Of a DNA stretch of 64,000 nucleotides, positions 40,318 to 49,188 are shown in pieces. The notes under the pieces were generated by a model. That model searched no databases and was not told the origin of the DNA. It saw only the letters and a list, made by a program, of their open reading frames with translations. A program made the translations under genes and the position numbers. The stretch's first letter is position 1. Each line of letters starts with the position of its first letter. This DNA comes from Paraburkholderia acidipaludis NBRC 101816 (GTDB lineage: Bacteria; Pseudomonadota; Gammaproteobacteria; Burkholderiales; Burkholderiaceae). The stretch covers positions 62,001 to 126,000 of the forward strand of contig NZ_BAXZ01000005.1 in assembly GCF_000684975.1 (NCBI RefSeq). Reading direction: 5' to 3'.

Positions 40318-40836
40318 ACGGATTCCGTTAAGTGTGTTCAGGTTGACCGGGTCTCGCGCGGAACGCGTAGCTGGTACGCGGCGCTGCTGGCAGGAAGACG
40401 AGCCTTGACGTGGCGGAAGGAGGTGCCGCACACGCGAGGCAGGACAGCCCGTGCAGCGCTGAAAGAAGCGCGCGGATCTTGGCTGCCCAGGCGAACGGCA
40501 AAACGGCACCCTGCGCTTCACGGTGGGTCGTTCCACCTTGAGCTCCCGATCCGGCCGCGCTTCCGGCCGCACTCGACGCTACCGCTGTCGTCGCCACAGC
40601 TTTTACGATTCGGGAACCCTATCGCCAGTCACGCAGGGATTGAGCGCGTTAGTGTATTGGATGCGCCGGGAATAGGCAACCGACGGGGCAGCCGGCCGGG
40701 CTACCGCCGGCCGCAAAGCCCGCCCAGCCGGGCCGCAGCGGTTCTGTCCCCGAGTTTCTGGGTGCTTTCTTGCCGCAGCGCCGCAATGGAAGTAGGCTTG
40801 ACCCTTTCTCTGCCACCCACCGACCAGGGAGCAACC
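40318..40836. other. 519-base divergent region between glyA and ydfG
   Basis: No credible gene. On the minus strand it holds a glyA promoter candidate at 40679-40651 and then about 330 bases of leader with several GC-rich hairpin-prone segments. I do not recognise a known riboswitch. On the plus side is the ydfG start region with the site CAGGGAGCAACC. Confidence 0.5.
40651..40679 (-). promoter_or_regulatory. Sigma-70-type promoter candidate for glyA
   Basis: On the minus strand TTGCCT (40679-40674), 17-base spacer, TACACT (40656-40651). Transcription would begin near 40645, giving a leader of about 328 bases. Confidence 0.45.
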
Positions 40837-41583
40837 ATGATCGTCTTCGTCACCGGCGCCTCCGCAGGCTTCGGCACCGCCATCGCTCGCGCCTTCGTGA
40901 AGGGCGGCCACCGCGTCGTCGCAACCGCCCGCCGCAAGGACCGTCTCGACGCCCTCGCCGCCGAACTCGGCGACGCCCTGCTGCCGCTCGAACTCGACGT
41001 GCGCAATCGCGCCGCCGTGGAAGCCGCGCCGGCCGCCCTGCCGGCCGAATTCGCCGCCGTGGACGTGCTCGTCAACAACGCCGGCCTCGCGCTCGGCGTA
41101 GAGCCCGCCCAGAGGGCCGATCTCGACGAGTGGGAAACCATGATCGAGACCAATTGCACGGGCCTCGTGCAGGTCACGCGCGCCTTCCTGCCGGGTATGG
41201 TCGAGCGCAACCGCGGCCACATCTTCAATCTGGGTTCCGTGGCCGGCCGCTGGCCGTATCCGGGCGGCAACGTGTACGGCGCCACCAAGGCCTTCGTACG
41301 CCAGTTCAGCCTGAACCTGCGCGCGGACCTGGCGGGCACCGCGCTGCGTGTGACGGATATCGAGCCGGGCCTGTGCGGGGGCACCGAATTCTCGAACGTG
41401 CGCTACCGCGGCGACGACGCCAAGGCCGCCAACGTATACAAGGACGTGGAGCCGCTCACGGCCGAAGACATTGCCGACTCGATCTACTGGATCGCCACGC
41501 GCCCCGCGCACGTGAACATCAACACGATCGAGCTGATGCCGGTTGCGCAGTCCTTCGCGGGCCTGACTATCCATCGCGGCTGA
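40837..41583 (+). CDS. ydfG: NADP-dependent 3-hydroxy acid dehydrogenase, YdfG-like
   Basis: 248 residues from the ATG at 40837. A short-chain dehydrogenase oxidising L-allo-threonine, L-serine and other 3-hydroxy acids. The N-terminus MIVFVTGASAGFGTAIAR, the basic NADP-binding ATARRKDRLDAL, VLVNNAGLALGVEPAQ, the catalytic Ser in NLGSVAGRWPYPGGN and YGATKAFVRQFSLNLRADL follow E. coli YdfG closely, as does the C-terminal VNINTIELMPVAQSFAGL. It is followed 95 bases later by ybgC on the same strand. Confidence 0.93.
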   Translation: MIVFVTGASAGFGTAIARAFVKGGHRVVATARRKDRLDALAAELGDALLPLELDVRNRAAVEAAPAALPAEFAAVDVLVNNAGLALGVEPAQRADLDEWETMIETNCTGLVQVTRAFLPGMVERNRGHIFNLGSVAGRWPYPGGNVYGATKAFVRQFSLNLRADLAGTALRVTDIEPGLCGGTEFSNVRYRGDDAKAANVYKDVEPLTAEDIADSIYWIATRPAHVNINTIELMPVAQSFAGLTIHRG

Positions 41584-41678
41584 GCATCGCGGCTGAGGCC
41601 CCGCCCGGCCCAACCGCCTGCGGCACCGTCAGGCGAACGAAAGTCAGTGGGGATGCGCGTTCCGGTAGAATGCGCGGC

Positions 41679-42167
41679 ATGGAAAAACGCACGAGCCAGA
41701 CGGGCACCGCCCCGCGCCCGGACGAGCGGGGCTTCGAGTGGCAGGTTCGCGTGTACTACGAGGACACCGACGCCGGCGGCATCGTGTTCTACGCGAACTA
41801 CCTCAAGTTCTTCGAGCGCGCGCGGACCGAATGGCTGCGCGCGTGCGGCGTCGATCAGCGCCGCCTCGCCGAGGAAGCCGGCGTGCTCTTCGTGGTGCGC
41901 CGCACGGCGCTCGACTACCGTGCGCCTGCGCGCCTCGACGACATTGTCACGATCGCGACAAGGATCGAGAAACTCGGCCGCGCGTCGGTCGATTTCGTGC
42001 AGGAAGCGTGGCGCGGCGAAACGCTGCTCGCCGCAGGCAGCGTTCGCGTCGCCTGTGTCGAGGGCGCCACCTTGCGCCCCGCCGCCATTCCGGACCCCGT
42101 GCGCGAGGCATTATTGCGCGGCGCACCGGTCAAAGTTGCAACGGCCGTGTCAACGGCCGCGCAGTAA
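41679..42167 (+). CDS. ybgC: Tol-Pal system-associated acyl-CoA thioesterase
   Basis: 162 residues from the ATG at 41679; an ATG three codons earlier (41670) is possible. A hot-dog fold thioesterase with the conserved YYEDTDAGGIVFYANYLKFF motif (Asp in DTDAGG) and ERARTEWLR. YbgC hydrolyses acyl-CoA or interacts with acyl-carrier protein and phospholipid synthesis at the inner membrane. It is the first gene of the tol-pal cluster; tolQ follows after 154 bases. Confidence 0.94.
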   Translation: MEKRTSQTGTAPRPDERGFEWQVRVYYEDTDAGGIVFYANYLKFFERARTEWLRACGVDQRRLAEEAGVLFVVRRTALDYRAPARLDDIVTIATRIEKLGRASVDFVQEAWRGETLLAAGSVRVACVEGATLRPAAIPDPVREALLRGAPVKVATAVSTAAQ

Positions 42168-42321
42168 TTTCCGTTGATACGACGCCAGTGAACTCGCGCC
42201 GGTCAAAACAGGACCAACCAGGGTTCGGCCGCACTGGCGCCGGAGATTTCTGTTTGCCTACGGAAATCCTCGCAACGCCTTGCAGCCGTTCGCCCCTTTC
42301 GGGACGCTACAACGAACCTCT

Positions 42322-42999
42322 ATGAACACGACGCAAGATTTTTCAATTCTTTCCCTCGTTCTTAATGCGAGCGTGCTGGCACAGGCAGTCATGGGACTGC
42401 TCCTGTTGCTCTCACTGATTTCCTGGACCTTCATCTTCCGCAAGTGGTTTGCGATCCGCCGCGCCCGCGCGCAGACCGAACGTTTCGAACGCGACTTCTG
42501 GTCGGGCGGCGACTTGCAGGCGCTCTACCAGAGCGCCGCGAACAACCGCCACACGATCGGCGCGCTCGAGCGTATTTTCGAATCGGGCATGCGCGAATTT
42601 CTCAAGGCCAAGGAAAAGCGCATGACGGATCCGGGCGCCGTCCTCGACGGCGCGCGCCGCGCGATGCGGGCGGCGTTCCAGCGCGAAATGGACGCGCTCG
42701 AAGCCAACCTTTCGTTCCTCGCATCCGTCGGTTCGGTGAGCCCGTACATCGGTCTCTTCGGCACGGTCTGGGGGATCATGAATGCATTCCGCGGTCTCGC
42801 GAACGTGCAGCAGGCCACGCTCGCGAACGTCGCGCCCGGCATCGCCGAAGCGCTGACGGCCACCGCAATCGGTCTTTTCGCCGCGATTCCGGCTGTCGTC
42901 GCCTATAACAGCTACGCGCACGATATCGACCGCCTCGCAATCCGCTTCGAAACCTTCATCGAAGAGTTCTCGAACATCCTGCAGCGTCAGGCCCACTAA
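42322..42999 (+). CDS. tolQ: TolQ, proton-channel subunit of the Tol-Pal system
   Basis: 225 residues with three membrane segments: about 15-40 (VLAQAVMGLLLLLSLISW), and two near 130-195 (SFLASVGSVSPYIGLFGTVWG, ATAIGLFAAIPAVVAYNSYAHD). The latter pair carries the conserved GLFGTVWGIM and ATAIGLFAAIPA motifs of the ExbB/TolQ/MotA family. With TolR it forms the proton-driven motor that powers TolA for outer-membrane constriction at division. tolR follows after 17 bases. Confidence 0.97.
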   Translation: MNTTQDFSILSLVLNASVLAQAVMGLLLLLSLISWTFIFRKWFAIRRARAQTERFERDFWSGGDLQALYQSAANNRHTIGALERIFESGMREFLKAKEKRMTDPGAVLDGARRAMRAAFQREMDALEANLSFLASVGSVSPYIGLFGTVWGIMNAFRGLANVQQATLANVAPGIAEALTATAIGLFAAIPAVVAYNSYAHDIDRLAIRFETFIEEFSNILQRQAH

Positions 43000-43016
43000 T
43001 CTTCAAGGAGTCGAAG

Positions 43017-43463
43017 ATGGCTGGCTCAGTTCGTTCGAGCATGCGCGGCAGCCGCTCGCGCCGCGCGATGGCCGACATCAACGTCGTGCCGTACATCGAC
43101 GTGATGCTGGTGCTGCTCGTGATCTTCATGGTGACGGCCCCGCTCGTGGCGCCGTCGATCGTCAATCTGCCCACTGTGGGTGGCGCGTCGCAACAGCAGC
43201 AGACCCCGCCCGTCGTGGTCAACATTCGCGCGGACGGTAATCTGAGCGTACGCTACAAGGATGACTCCGGCGCCACGCAGCAGCAAACCATGACCCGAGC
43301 CGACCTGACTACCTTCGTCGGCGGGCGAGAGCAGGACCATCCCGACCAGCCGGTCGTGATCGCCGCCGACAAGGCCGTCAAGTACGAAACGGTGATGGAT
43401 GTAATGTCCGATCTGAAGGCGCAAGGCGTCAAACGCGTCGGACTGCTCGTCAAATCGCAATGA
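43017..43463 (+). CDS. tolR: TolR, motor subunit of the Tol-Pal system
   Basis: 148 residues. One membrane segment (VVPYIDVMLVLLVIFMVTAP) carries the conserved Asp that bears the proton path. The periplasmic domain contains VVIAADKAVKYETVMDVMSDL and KRVGLLVK, as in ExbD/TolR. The N-terminal basic tail (SSMRGSRSRRAMADINV) lies in the cytoplasm. The stop overlaps the tolA start as ATGA. Confidence 0.97.
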   Translation: MAGSVRSSMRGSRSRRAMADINVVPYIDVMLVLLVIFMVTAPLVAPSIVNLPTVGGASQQQQTPPVVVNIRADGNLSVRYKDDSGATQQQTMTRADLTTFVGGREQDHPDQPVVIAADKAVKYETVMDVMSDLKAQGVKRVGLLVKSQ

Positions 43464-44446
43464 CCCGCAAGAATCTCAGCTATCCGCTTCAGCCCCCGCG
43501 CGAACGCGGCACGCTGCGTGCTTTAATGCTCGCCGTGCTGATGCACGTGCTGCTCGGATTGTTCCTGTATCACGGCATCCATTGGCAGAACAGCACGCCA
43601 GCCGGCGAAGAAGCCGAACTGTGGACCGAAGTGCCCAACCTTTCGACGCCGCAGCCGGCGCCGCCGCCCGCTCCCGTCGCGCCGGCCCCGCCGCAGCCGA
43701 CGGAAGAAGCCGACATTGCGCTACAGCAACAAAAGCGCAAACAGGAAGAAGCCGCGCGTCAGGCGCAGCTCGCCGAACAGCAGCGCCTGCTCGAACAGCA
43801 ACGAGAGGACGCCGAAGCGAAACGTCAGCAGCAGCTCGCGGCGCAACAGGCGGCGCAGCTCGCCGCCCAGCAGAAGGCCGCGAAGCTCAAGCAGCAACAG
43901 GATCAGCAGGCCGCGGCCGACAAGCTCAAGCAGCAGCAACTCGAAGCGCAGAAGAAGCAGCAACAGCTCGAAGACCAGCAAAAGCAGGCGCAACTCGACG
44001 CCCAGAAGAAAGCCGACGCCGCCAAGGCCAAGGCGCAGGCCGAAGCGCAAGCGAAGAAGCTCGACGCCGAGCGTCGCGCGCGTATCGCGCAGATGCAAGG
44101 GGCGATGGGCGGCGGATCGAGCGATAGCGGCAACGGACTCGCCAAGAGCGGCAACGGCAGCGGTGCAGGCGGCACGGCGGCGTCGGCGGGTTATGCGGAG
44201 AAGGTTCAACGCCTCGTGCGGCCCAAGATCATCTGGGCCGGCGGGACAGAGGGCCTCGAAACCGTCGTGGCCGTGCATTGCGCGCCAACGGGCACGTTGC
44301 TCTCGGCGGTCATCACACGCAGCAGCGGGAATTCGCAGTGGGACGCCGCCGCGTTGCGGGCGGTCCAGCAGTCGGATCCCATGCCGCTCGACACGAATGG
44401 CAAAACGCCTTCGAACTTTACAATTACTTTGCGCCCGGCAGGTTAA
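43460..44446 (+). CDS. tolA: TolA, envelope-spanning subunit of the Tol-Pal system
   Basis: 328 residues. One N-terminal membrane anchor (ALMLAVLMHVLLGLFLYH, about 21-38), a Pro-rich linker (about 60-80), a long Gln/Ala/Lys/Glu helix (about 85-215) rich in QQ and KQQ repeats, a Gly/Ser hinge (GGGSSDSGNGLAKSGNGSG) and a C-terminal domain (YAEKVQRLVRPKIIW to the end) that binds TolB and Pal. The helical domain is coded by biased CAG/AAG-rich DNA. Normal for a betaproteobacterial TolA. Confidence 0.95.
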   Translation: MTRKNLSYPLQPPRERGTLRALMLAVLMHVLLGLFLYHGIHWQNSTPAGEEAELWTEVPNLSTPQPAPPPAPVAPAPPQPTEEADIALQQQKRKQEEAARQAQLAEQQRLLEQQREDAEAKRQQQLAAQQAAQLAAQQKAAKLKQQQDQQAAADKLKQQQLEAQKKQQQLEDQQKQAQLDAQKKADAAKAKAQAEAQAKKLDAERRARIAQMQGAMGGGSSDSGNGLAKSGNGSGAGGTAASAGYAEKVQRLVRPKIIWAGGTEGLETVVAVHCAPTGTLLSAVITRSSGNSQWDAAALRAVQQSDPMPLDTNGKTPSNFTITLRPAG

Positions 44447-44570
44447 GGGCGGCCTCAGGGGTACGGGAACTCAGGCGTGCAGCAGCGGATCGCGGAACGA
44501 TTCGACCGATTTCGGGTCTCTATGCTGTTGCACGATGTTACAAAATTGCTTTTTCGGGAAACATCACAGC

Positions 44571-45863
44571 ATGAGTTTGATGACGAAGCTTGGTCTGCGA
44601 ACCCTCGTCGCGTCCTGCCTCATCGTGGCAGGCAGTGCGGCACATGCACAACTCAACGTCCTCGTGACGGGAATCGGCTCCACCCAGTTTCCGATCGCGA
44701 CGGCGAATTTCGCTAACGAGGCGAACTCGCCGCAGCAAGTCAGCGCCATCGTGCGTGCGGATCTGGCGCGCAGCGGCAAGTTCAGCAACATCGACGCGGG
44801 CAGCACGCCCGTTTCGGAAAACGATCCTGTCGATTTCGGCGCCTGGAAGGCCAAGGGCGCCAACGCGTTCGTCGGCGGCAGCGTCAACAAGCTCGCGAAC
44901 GGCCAGTACGAAGTGCGCTTCAAGCTGTACGACACCGTCAAGGGCCAAAGTCTCGGCGGTCTCGTGCTCGTGAGCCCCGAGAGCGGCCTGCGCATGAGCG
45001 CGCACAAAGTGGCCGACTACATCTACAAGACGCTGCTTGGCGATCGCGGCGTGTTCGCGACGCGCCTGTCGTACGTCATCAAGGTGGGCAACCGCTATCA
45101 GTTGCAGATTTCGGACTCCGACGGTCAGGATGCGCACATCGCGCTGTCGAGCCCCGAACCGATCATCTCGCCGGCATGGTCGCCGGACGGGACCAAGGTT
45201 GCCTACGTTTCTTTCGAAAAGAAGAAGCCGATCGTCTACGTGCATGACCTGCCGACCGGTCGCCGCGTGATCGTTTCCGACCAGAAGGGCAACAACTCGG
45301 CGCCCGCCTGGTCGCCGGACGGCCGCACGCTCGCCGTCGCGCTGTCGCGTACGGGCAACACGCAGATCTTCGCCGTCAATGCCGACGGCTCCGGCCTGCG
45401 CCGCCTTTCGCAAGGCTCGACGATCGACACCGAACCCACCTACTCTCCTGACGGCCAGTCGATTTACTTCACGAGCGATCGCGGCGGCCAGCCCCAGATC
45501 TACAAGATGCCGGCCCAGGGCGAAAGCGCCGGCGCCGCGCAGCGCGTGACGTTCACGGGCAGCTACAACACGAGCCCGCGGATCAGCCCCGACGGCAAAG
45601 AACTCGCGTACATCTCGCGGACGGGCGGCGGATTTAAGCTGTACATTCAAGATCTGCAATCTGGCGTAGCCACGCCGCTCACCGACACGACACATGACGA
45701 ATCGCCAAGCTTCGCAGCGAATGGTCAGTACATTCTTTACGCCACTCAGGTGAACGGCCGTGGCGTGCTGGCTGCTGTATCGACCGACGGTCGGACGCGG
45801 CAAATCCTGTCCGTTCAGGGCGGCAGCGTACGCGAGCCGTCTTGGGGCCCTTTCATGCAATAA
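44571..45863 (+). CDS. tolB: TolB, periplasmic beta-propeller of the Tol-Pal system
   Basis: 430 residues from the ATG at 44571 (MSLMTKLGLRTLVASC); the ATG at 44580 would also keep the signal. The signal peptide ends at AHAQ (about residue 25). An N-terminal domain of about 140 residues (LNVLVTGIGSTQFPIA, FVGGSVNKLANGQYEVRF) is followed by a six-bladed WD40/PD40 propeller with repeated SPAWSPDGTKVAYVS-type units. TolB links TolA to Pal and other envelope proteins. The gap from tolA is 124 bases. Confidence 0.96.
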   Translation: MSLMTKLGLRTLVASCLIVAGSAAHAQLNVLVTGIGSTQFPIATANFANEANSPQQVSAIVRADLARSGKFSNIDAGSTPVSENDPVDFGAWKAKGANAFVGGSVNKLANGQYEVRFKLYDTVKGQSLGGLVLVSPESGLRMSAHKVADYIYKTLLGDRGVFATRLSYVIKVGNRYQLQISDSDGQDAHIALSSPEPIISPAWSPDGTKVAYVSFEKKKPIVYVHDLPTGRRVIVSDQKGNNSAPAWSPDGRTLAVALSRTGNTQIFAVNADGSGLRRLSQGSTIDTEPTYSPDGQSIYFTSDRGGQPQIYKMPAQGESAGAAQRVTFTGSYNTSPRISPDGKELAYISRTGGGFKLYIQDLQSGVATPLTDTTHDESPSFAANGQYILYATQVNGRGVLAAVSTDGRTRQILSVQGGSVREPSWGPFMQ

Positions 45864-45881
45864 CACTTCAGGAGAGTAACA

Positions 45882-46391
45882 ATGATGTCGAAGAAATTCC
45901 GCCTGGCCCTGGCCGTCTTGATGATTGGCGCGCTGGCTGCGTGCAAGTCGGGCGTCAAGGAAGAACAAAATCCGAACGCCGGCGCAATGAACACGCAGCC
46001 GAACCCGAACGCGGTCGCTCAGGTGAACGTCGACGAGCTGAACAACCCGAACAGCCCGCTCGCCAAGCGCAGCGTGTACTTCGACTTCGACAGCTACGCC
46101 GTCAAGGACGAGTATCAGTCGCTGCTGCAAGCTCACGCTCAATACCTGAAGACGCACCCGGAACGTCACGTCCTGATCCAGGGCAACACCGACGAGCGCG
46201 GTACGAGCGAGTACAACCTGGCGCTGGGCCAGAAGCGTGCTGAAGCTGTCCGCCGTGCCCTCTCGCTGATGGGCGTGCCGGATTCGCAGATGGAAGCTGT
46301 CAGCCTCGGTAAGGAAAAGCCGGTCGCGACGGGCCACGACGAAGAATCGTGGGCACAGAACCGCCGTGCTGACCTCGTGTATCAACAGTAA
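45882..46391 (+). CDS. pal: Pal, peptidoglycan-associated lipoprotein
   Basis: 169 residues. A lipoprotein signal with lipobox LAAC (Cys about 21). A linker rich in Asn/Pro leads to an OmpA-like peptidoglycan-binding domain: SVYFDFDSYAVKDEYQ, RHVLIQGNTDERGTSEYN, LALGQKRAEAVRRAL and WAQNRRADLVYQ. Anchored in the outer membrane and recruited to the septum by TolB. The start lies 18 bases after the tolB stop, with GGAGAG upstream. Confidence 0.97.
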   Translation: MMSKKFRLALAVLMIGALAACKSGVKEEQNPNAGAMNTQPNPNAVAQVNVDELNNPNSPLAKRSVYFDFDSYAVKDEYQSLLQAHAQYLKTHPERHVLIQGNTDERGTSEYNLALGQKRAEAVRRALSLMGVPDSQMEAVSLGKEKPVATGHDEESWAQNRRADLVYQQ

Positions 46392-46412
46392 TCGACGTAT
46401 TTGAAGGGGCGT

Positions 46413-47162
46413 ATGTCGCATCGTTTCTCCCCGCTGCGGGCTGCCGCAGCAGCCTGCGTGGCCGGTATCGCGTTCGCGTCGATACCCGCTCACGCAGGTC
46501 TCTTCGATGATGATCAGGCGCGCCAGGCGATTCTCGACCTGCGGGCGAAGACGGACAGTCTGTCAACCCAGCTGTCCGCCGCGCAGCGCACGATCCTCGA
46601 TCAGTCCAACAAGATCGACCAGCTGAACCAGCAGGTCGCGACGTTGCGCGGACAGAACGAGGACATGGCGAACCAGCTGGCCACCGTGCAGAAGCAAGAG
46701 AAGGACTACTACACGGACCTGGACACGCGCTTGAAGAAGTTCGAGCCGCAACAGGAAACCGTGGATGGCATGCAAGGCACCGTGCAGCCGGGTGAGACGG
46801 ATGCGTTCAACGCCGCTTCGGAGCAGTTCCGCAACGGCGACTTCAAGAACGCGGCCAATTCGTTCCGCAGCTTCATTGCCAAGTACCCGCAGAGTCCTTA
46901 TCAGCCGACCGCTCAATACTGGCTCGGCAACGCGCTCTATGCGCTGAAGGACTACAAGGGTTCGACAGCAGCGTGGCAGAACGTGGTCAAGAACTACCCG
47001 CAGCATCCGCGCGCGCCCGAGGCGTTGCTTGCGATTGCGAACAATCAGATCGAGCAGGGGCAAAAGGCAGCGGCCAAACGCACCCTCGAGCAGATCGTTT
47101 CGCAGTACGGCAGTTCGGATGTCGCCCAGCAGGCGCAGAGCAAGCTGTCACAGCTCAGATAA
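46413..47162 (+). CDS. cpoB: CpoB/YbgF, Tol-Pal cell division coordinator
   Basis: 249 residues from the ATG at 46413; a TTG four codons upstream overlaps the Shine-Dalgarno GAAGGGG and is unlikely. Signal peptide to AHA (about residue 28), a coiled coil of Leu/Gln heptads (about 35-95, QRTILDQSNKIDQLNQQVATL in part), and three tetratricopeptide repeats (FNAASEQFRNGDFKNAANSF, AQYWLGNALYALKDYKGS, KYPQSPY). CpoB links Tol to peptidoglycan synthesis during constriction. Last gene of the operon, with a 15-bp hairpin terminator downstream. Confidence 0.95.
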   Translation: MSHRFSPLRAAAAACVAGIAFASIPAHAGLFDDDQARQAILDLRAKTDSLSTQLSAAQRTILDQSNKIDQLNQQVATLRGQNEDMANQLATVQKQEKDYYTDLDTRLKKFEPQQETVDGMQGTVQPGETDAFNAASEQFRNGDFKNAANSFRSFIAKYPQSPYQPTAQYWLGNALYALKDYKGSTAAWQNVVKNYPQHPRAPEALLAIANNQIEQGQKAAAKRTLEQIVSQYGSSDVAQQAQSKLSQLR

Positions 47163-47235
47163 GCGCCGCAGGACACGGTAGTTGTCGCGCGCCGTGGTTG
47201 CACACCAGAAAAGTGCGCCTCTCGCATGTGAAAGG

Positions 47236-47268
47236 AAAGGCCCGGGATACGGTGTATCCCGGGCCTTT
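47236..47268 (+). terminator. Terminator of the tol-pal operon
   Basis: AAAGGCCCGGGATAC (47236-47250) and GTATCCCGGGCCTTT (47254-47268), 15-bp perfect stem with loop GGT, then GTTTTT. Confidence 0.92.
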
Positions 47269-47289
47269 GTTTTTCTGCGCCTCACTTGG

Positions 47290-47318
47290 TTGACGCTGTT
47301 TTCAGCGTGCGCTATAAT
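47290..47318 (+). promoter_or_regulatory. Strong sigma-70 promoter of tRNA-Lys
   Basis: TTGACG (47290-47295), 17-base spacer, TATAAT (47313-47318), 12 bases before the mature tRNA 5' end. Eleven of twelve hexamer bases match consensus. Confidence 0.85.
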
Positions 47319-47330
47319 CCCGCTTCTTTT

Positions 47331-47406
47331 GGGTCGTTAGCTCAGCTGGTAGAGCAGCGGACTTTTAATCCGTTGGTCACAGGTTCGAATCCCGTACGGC
47401 CTACCA
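47331..47406 (+). tRNA. tRNA-Lys (anticodon TTT)
   Basis: 76 bases including an encoded CCA end. The acceptor stem is GGGTCGT with ACGGCCT (first pair G-T, one further T-G). The D-arm is GCTCAGCTGGTAGAGC, the anticodon loop is CTTTTAA with TTT at 47364-47366, and the T-arm is centred on GGTTCGAATCCC. It lies directly after the tol-pal operon, has its own strong promoter, and is followed by a hairpin and T-run. Confidence 0.96.
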
Positions 47407-47892
47407 CTTACCCTCGGGTGAGGAAAATCAAGCACTTGCGAGTTCGCGGTGCTTTTTTTTCGTCTATAGCATCCGTTCACCGGATGTCCGGCCCGATCTC
47501 TCTCGCCGAAAAGTCCCACCGCAACATTCGCGGCTCTCCTGCCACCGGCCCCCTCGCCCGCCGTCACCGCTTCGCACACAAGCTCAACACCGCCGCATTC
47601 TATGCACCGCGCATCAAGCAATTCTGGCAAGCGGATGGCGAGTTCTACGTCAATACCTGGCAATACGGTAATCCGCAACACCGCGAACGACCCGTGCGCG
47701 GTTGCACGGGTCCACTGTCGCGAGGAGAGGAGTCTGGTCGTTCGAAGACGGCCCCTTCTTTGCCTATCCCTACTTCCTTGGCATAACCAGGCAATTGAGT
47801 CGGGAAAGCCGGCCCATTTACTTCGGATTCTTGAAATACGGAACCAGGCCGCCCGCTCGACGCCGTCCGCAAGCGAGCGCAACGCACGCGCG
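47407..47892. other. 486-base region downstream of tRNA-Lys without a recognised gene
   Basis: Beyond the tRNA terminator I see no gene I can support. An open frame runs through the tRNA to 47786 but has no start or product that I recognise. It ends at the stop of the convergent lactonase gene. No repeat of the tRNA 3' end, so no evidence of an integrated element at this site. Confidence 0.45.
47430..47460 (+). terminator. Terminator of tRNA-Lys
   Basis: AAGCAC (47430-47435) pairs with GTGCTT (47449-47454), with an inner GCG/CGC stem, followed by an uninterrupted T-run ending at 47460. Confidence 0.75.
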
Positions 47893-49041
47893 TCACTTCA
47901 CAAAGGCAACACTAACCGGGCTCGGCAGCACAACGGATTCCCCTGTATTGGCGACCTTCCCGGAGACGGGATCGACGCTGAACACGCTCACGTTTCCGCT
48001 ACGCTGGTTGGCGACCAGCAGCCACTTCCCTGACGAATCGATCGCGAATCCCCACGGCCGGTCGCCGCCGGCGGACGTGCGCTGAATCGCCGCAAGCTCG
48101 CCCGTCTGCGGGTTCACGCGATAGACAACGAGTGCATTTTCGCCGCGGTCTTCGACATAGACAAAGCGACCATCCTGGCTGAGCGCGATTTCCGCGCCGC
48201 TCTTCGCGCCGTCGAATCCGGGGCTCGTGATCGGCAACGACTGCACGAGCGTCAACCTCCCTTGCTCCGCGTCCCAATGCAGAACCATGACTTCCGCACT
48301 CAGTTCGGTGAGCAGATAAACGAACTCGCCGCTCGAGCCGAAGAGGATATGACGGGGACCGCTACCCGGCGGCGCGACAAAGGCGCCCGGGTCGTTCCCG
48401 TCCCCCGCCAGCAGTGCGTGAGTAGCCCGATCGAAGCGGTAGACAAACACGCGATCCGCACCCAGATCGGGAACCAGCGCGTATCGGCCCGACGGATCGA
48501 CGACGGCACTGTGCGCATGCGCGCTCGCCTGCCGCCGGTTCGGTCCGGAGCCGGTCTCCGTGACGGTGGACACGCGTGCGCCAAGGCTCCCATCCGCGTT
48601 GATCGCGACGCTCGACACGGACCCGCTGGCGTAGTTGGCGGCGAGCAAGGTCATCGAAGGCCGGTCGAATACCAGATTCGTCGTTCCCCTGCCCCCGGAA
48701 GCCACCACGTTGATCTTGTCGAGTGCGCCCGTCTCGCGATTCACGGCATAGGCGGTGATACTGCCGTCTCTCGCGTTGTCGTCGTCGACACCGTACAGCA
48801 CCGGCAACTGCGGATGCGCCACGACCCATGTGGTCTTCGGTCCTTCCGCGACCGCGCCGATCTCCGTCAGTTTTCCGGTAGCGGCATCGAGGCGCAGCGC
48901 ACGGATCTGGGCTTGCTGCGTGCCGACGTAGACGAACTCCGTTTGCGCATCTCCGCTCGACGTCGCGGCACGGCTACCCGCGCCGTAAAAAACCGCCGAC
49001 ATTGCCAGCCCGATCACTGCCACAACGAATCCGCACCGCAT
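47893..49041 (-). CDS. Exported lactonase-family seven-bladed beta-propeller protein
   Basis: 382 residues from the ATG at 49041; ATGs at 49047 and 49101 are alternatives, but GGAAG sits seven bases before 49041. Residues 1-27 are a signal peptide (MRCGFVVAVIGLAMSAVFYG). The rest is a propeller of the YbhE/Pgl type: FVYVGTQQAQIRALRLD, LYGVDD, TLLAANYASGSVSSVAIN, SAHAHSAVVDPSGRYALVPDLGADRVFVYR (in parts) and GFAIDSSGKWLLVANQ. Cytosolic homologues hydrolyse 6-phosphogluconolactone; an exported member must act on another substrate, such as an aldonolactone or muconolactone. It lies downstream of the AraC regulator on the same strand. Confidence 0.85.
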   Translation of the reverse strand: MRCGFVVAVIGLAMSAVFYGAGSRAATSSGDAQTEFVYVGTQQAQIRALRLDAATGKLTEIGAVAEGPKTTWVVAHPQLPVLYGVDDDNARDGSITAYAVNRETGALDKINVVASGGRGTTNLVFDRPSMTLLAANYASGSVSSVAINADGSLGARVSTVTETGSGPNRRQASAHAHSAVVDPSGRYALVPDLGADRVFVYRFDRATHALLAGDGNDPGAFVAPPGSGPRHILFGSSGEFVYLLTELSAEVMVLHWDAEQGRLTLVQSLPITSPGFDGAKSGAEIALSQDGRFVYVEDRGENALVVYRVNPQTGELAAIQRTSAGGDRPWGFAIDSSGKWLLVANQRSGNVSVFSVDPVSGKVANTGESVVLPSPVSVAFVK

Positions 49042-49188
49042 CAGCATTCTTCCAGGAAAGGACTGCACCGCTACTCCACGTTCCGATGCCCGGCTTGCCA
49101 ATGCGCCGCTATCGTGAACAGCCGGATCAAGCGTATTCGCTTCATACCCGGGCGTCCCTGTACAAAAGTCCGATTCGCCGGGACTTTT

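Noticed and set aside
47286..47786. Open frame of 166 codons running through tRNA-Lys
   Set aside because: It reads through a tRNA gene, has no supported start and no recognisable product.
47331..47892. tRNA-Lys as an integration site
   Set aside because: No integrase and no direct repeat of the tRNA 3' end seen downstream in the window.
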